Assembly (NCBI RefSeq): GCF_022538055.1
Contig: NZ_JAKZAM010000013.1
Span: forward strand, 62,001-126,000
Length of the DNA: 64,000 bases
Reading direction: 5' to 3'
Source of the DNA: Cognataquiflexum nitidum
Lineage (GTDB): Bacteria > Bacteroidota > Bacteroidia > Cytophagales > Cyclobacteriaceae
Shown here: positions 61,886-64,000 of the stretch, piece after piece
How the letters are laid out: each line of letters begins with the position of its first letter
How positions within the stretch are numbered: the first letter of the stretch is position 1
Position numbers and translations under genes: made by a program
Notes under the pieces: generated by a model
Seen by the model: only the letters and a program-made list of their open reading frames with translations
What the model was told of the DNA's origin: nothing
Database searches by the model: none

Positions 61886-64000
61886 CTTTGTAGTCGTCAG
61901 GAGTACCTTTCATATTGACATTAACGAATCTCACCCGCCTATTGCCATCCCGGTAGACAATGGAATCTTCTTGGTCGGGATCAATTTCATCTTTGTTTTT
62001 GCCTGCAAAAAGTGACTTGAATCCAACGGAAGTGACCAATCCCAACGGGATTCTGATAAAATAATCCATATTCATGTCCAGGCTTTGTTTACCCGACAAC
62101 TCAATGAATCCAAGACTTGAATTGATATTCATTCTGGGAATGAATAAGATTCCTTCTTTCAATTCAAAAGTATTTTTCAAGGTATCAAACCTGACATTAT
62201 TGAGGTTTTTGTCAGAAAAGAAGGATGACATGGCACTGAGAGGTGCGAAATTTACCAAGCTCCCTTGATAGACGGTCAGGTCCATATCAGCCTCAGATTT
62301 GTCAATGATGGGCGTCAGGTCCGGATACACAAGGAATTTACTTTTGATGGTGCCACTGACTCTGCCATGTAAGTTTTCATTGATCAAATAATCTTGACCA
62401 AAGTTTTCAAATTTGAACAACAGTTTATCCAAATCAAGTTTCTTGGCTTCCATGGTACTGTGGAAATAGATATGTTTAGGATCACTTCCGTTAAAGTAGC
62501 CTTTGATTGCCAAGCTTCCGTCTGCCGCACGGAGCGAAAGTGTATCCAAATGGATATAGTGGTTTTTGGTGGTTCGTGCTACAGCATGAAAATCCTCCAA
62601 CCAAAAATTATGGTAATTCAATTTACTTATTGCAGCCTCAAACGACATATCTGAAAACGGCAATTCAAACACATTAAAGGCTTCCTGATGGTTGGTATCT
62701 ACATCGATCCCTTGAAAAGCCATTAATTCATCTAGGTTAAGCGCATTGGATTTCAGAGAAAAATAATTGGTCCTGACATGTAATGAATCAGGTTCTCCGA
62801 GGAAGTAACCTAATTTGAAGTTAAAATCGGATTCACCCATTCTACCACCAAAATCCTCCATCGTCAGGTAGTCATTTTCATAATGAAGCCTTCCTTTGAA
62901 ATCATACAGCTGCAAAGGGTGGATTTTAAACTTGCCATCCAAACTCGAAAGATAAAAATCTGCTGATTTGAATTTACCATCGTAATGGAGGTCAAGGCTA
63001 CCTTTCAGATTCAATTTGTCAATTTCCTCTTTTTGGTAATCCTTGGGCAAATAATTAACTCCGTTATAGCTTAGAAGATCGCTGATATTAAGATGATTGG
63101 AGACCAGGTCAAATTCAAACCTACTATCTCCTGTTGTGAATTCCTGAAACCATTTGTTGTAATTCAACACTTTTCCTGAAAAATGGAAATCGCTTTTATC
63201 AATTTCTCCGGAGAAATCCTTTACTTCCATCATCTCTTCATCAATGAGAATATCTGCGTGAAAATCATGAAAAGCATGGGGGTAATTTTTGAATTTGGCA
63301 TGAAAATCCTCAATGAAAAACTCACCTTTTGGCAAATGTGTAAAATTTTTCAAATCAGCACCTGTAGATTCAAATGAAAGTGACATACTAAAATCAGTAA
63401 TGACTTCTTGAAGGCTTGTATCCTCCGGAGTCAACTGACCCACGTCAATTGTTCGTGACATCGCTTTCAGTTCCGACCTGACAGCTTTATTTTGTCCATG
63501 TATCAAAGCCGGAAAATCATCAATCGACCCTGAAAGCTTGAAGTCTGAATCCTCAATTTTGAAAGAAAGATTTTCAAGTTTAAGATTCCCATTTTTCATG
63601 TATGCATACACATTGGCACTTTTTACAGAAAGGGGATAATCCTGCAATTTGAAATTTAGATTTTTGACGATCAACTCACTTTCAAGACTGTTTTTGATTG
63701 CAGTCAATCCTGTAGTGCCACTGTCTAAGCTTATCAACTCATCAAAATCCATATTTACGATCACCTGACCGCTAAAACCTTCCAAACCATCTACTTCAAA
63801 AAACTGCCCCAAAAACTCCAAATCCAAGTCGGCATTGAGGTTGACTTTCACATAAGGATCCTCAAAATTGCGGATGACCAATTTCCCTTCAAATTTTCCC
63901 TGATCAGGTTTTGCATGGAAATTCAAAAGCTGAAACTCTGAGGTCTTGAGGCTCCTTTCTGAACCATTGGTAAAAAATCCGGAAAACCTCAAATCATTGA
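61854..64000 (-). CDS. AsmA-like protein, C-terminal 715 residues; 5' end outside window
   Basis: Second AsmA/TamB-superfamily protein of the window. The minus-strand frame is open to the right edge (NDL precedes the first in-window TTG), so the N-terminal anchor lies beyond the window. The visible part is a long beta-rich region with alternating hydrophobic strands and repeated segments such as LNADLDLEFLGQFFEVDG, followed by an AsmA-like C-terminal domain (about 560-690; NINSSLGFIELSGKQSLDMNMDYFIRIP, described here as about 640-668). It ends in a basic, Asp-rich tail (YKVSLAKDKKLK). The general role in envelope lipid traffic or assembly follows from the superfamily only. Confidence 0.85.
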   Translation of the reverse strand, partial: NDLRFSGFFTNGSERSLKTSEFQLLNFHAKPDQGKFEGKLVIRNFEDPYVKVNLNADLDLEFLGQFFEVDGLEGFSGQVIVNMDFDELISLDSGTTGLTAIKNSLESELIVKNLNFKLQDYPLSVKSANVYAYMKNGNLKLENLSFKIEDSDFKLSGSIDDFPALIHGQNKAVRSELKAMSRTIDVGQLTPEDTSLQEVITDFSMSLSFESTGADLKNFTHLPKGEFFIEDFHAKFKNYPHAFHDFHADILIDEEMMEVKDFSGEIDKSDFHFSGKVLNYNKWFQEFTTGDSRFEFDLVSNHLNISDLLSYNGVNYLPKDYQKEEIDKLNLKGSLDLHYDGKFKSADFYLSSLDGKFKIHPLQLYDFKGRLHYENDYLTMEDFGGRMGESDFNFKLGYFLGEPDSLHVRTNYFSLKSNALNLDELMAFQGIDVDTNHQEAFNVFELPFSDMSFEAAISKLNYHNFWLEDFHAVARTTKNHYIHLDTLSLRAADGSLAIKGYFNGSDPKHIYFHSTMEAKKLDLDKLLFKFENFGQDYLINENLHGRVSGTIKSKFLVYPDLTPIIDKSEADMDLTVYQGSLVNFAPLSAMSSFFSDKNLNNVRFDTLKNTFELKEGILFIPRMNINSSLGFIELSGKQSLDMNMDYFIRIPLGLVTSVGFKSLFAGKNKDEIDPDQEDSIVYRDGNRRVRFVNVNMKGTPDDYKVSLAKDKKLK

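Overview
The window is a chromosomal segment of a Bacteroidota, most likely order Cytophagales and close to the Algoriphagus/Cyclobacteriaceae group. This is inferred from gene families, not from a database match. The evidence is a gliding-motility lipoprotein (GldH), RicT/PSP1, a SusC/SusD pair with an ECF sigma factor and FecR regulator, AT-rich translation starts, TAnnTTTG-type promoters, and intergenic simple repeats (TGAGACA, CAATCTTC). G+C looks to be near 40% by eye and was not counted. No tRNA, rRNA, insertion sequence or CRISPR array is visible.

Layout. 1-1782 (minus) is the first 594 codons of a type II Cas9 that runs off the left edge. A divergent tracrRNA gene (about 1803-1915) starts only about 20 bp from the cas9 start codon. 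2313-10014 holds a secreted cyclophilin, a large AsmA-like protein, a secreted tricorn-type S41 protease and a small secreted protein. 10114-11496 is a GH30 lipoprotein. 11504-15537 (minus) carries a DnaQ/GIY-YIG nuclease and an operon of KdsD-like isomerase, mannose-1-phosphate guanylyltransferase and MazG-like pyrophosphohydrolase. 15640-21042 carries recQ, purD, ricT and gldH. 21045-25806 (minus) carries an SDR and a large SF1 helicase. 25982-27762 holds rlmD and a small conserved gene.

28048-42308 is the most distinctive accessory block. It starts with ECF sigma, FecR, an STN-containing SusC-type transporter and a SusD-type lipoprotein. These are followed by RraA-fold aldolase, acid-sugar dehydratase, dehydratase, RraA-fold aldolase, a third enolase-superfamily protein and a BASS-type transporter. 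All five enzymes have Sec or Tat export signals, although both families are usually cytoplasmic. The block therefore looks like a pathway that imports an acid sugar across the outer membrane, dehydrates and cleaves it in the periplasm, and takes up a small product through the inner membrane. This is an inference from sequence.

42365-43741 (minus) is a small AT-rich unit of two related secreted Cys-containing peptides plus a beta-propeller lipoprotein. 44036-52011 is mostly housekeeping: thiL, methylmalonyl-CoA epimerase, an A-type Fe-S carrier, gcvT, comB, prs, rplY, pth, and metZ behind a SAM-I riboswitch and an 8 x 11-bp tandem repeat. 52068-54440 has an Arg-P1 serpin lipoprotein and two DUF1801-type genes. 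54539-60862 is a CusB/CusA/CusC-like metal efflux operon led by a His-rich exported protein. Immediately after it, a 140-bp degenerate copy of the tolC 3' end flanks a broken nucleotidyltransferase module. The window ends inside a second AsmA-like gene (minus).
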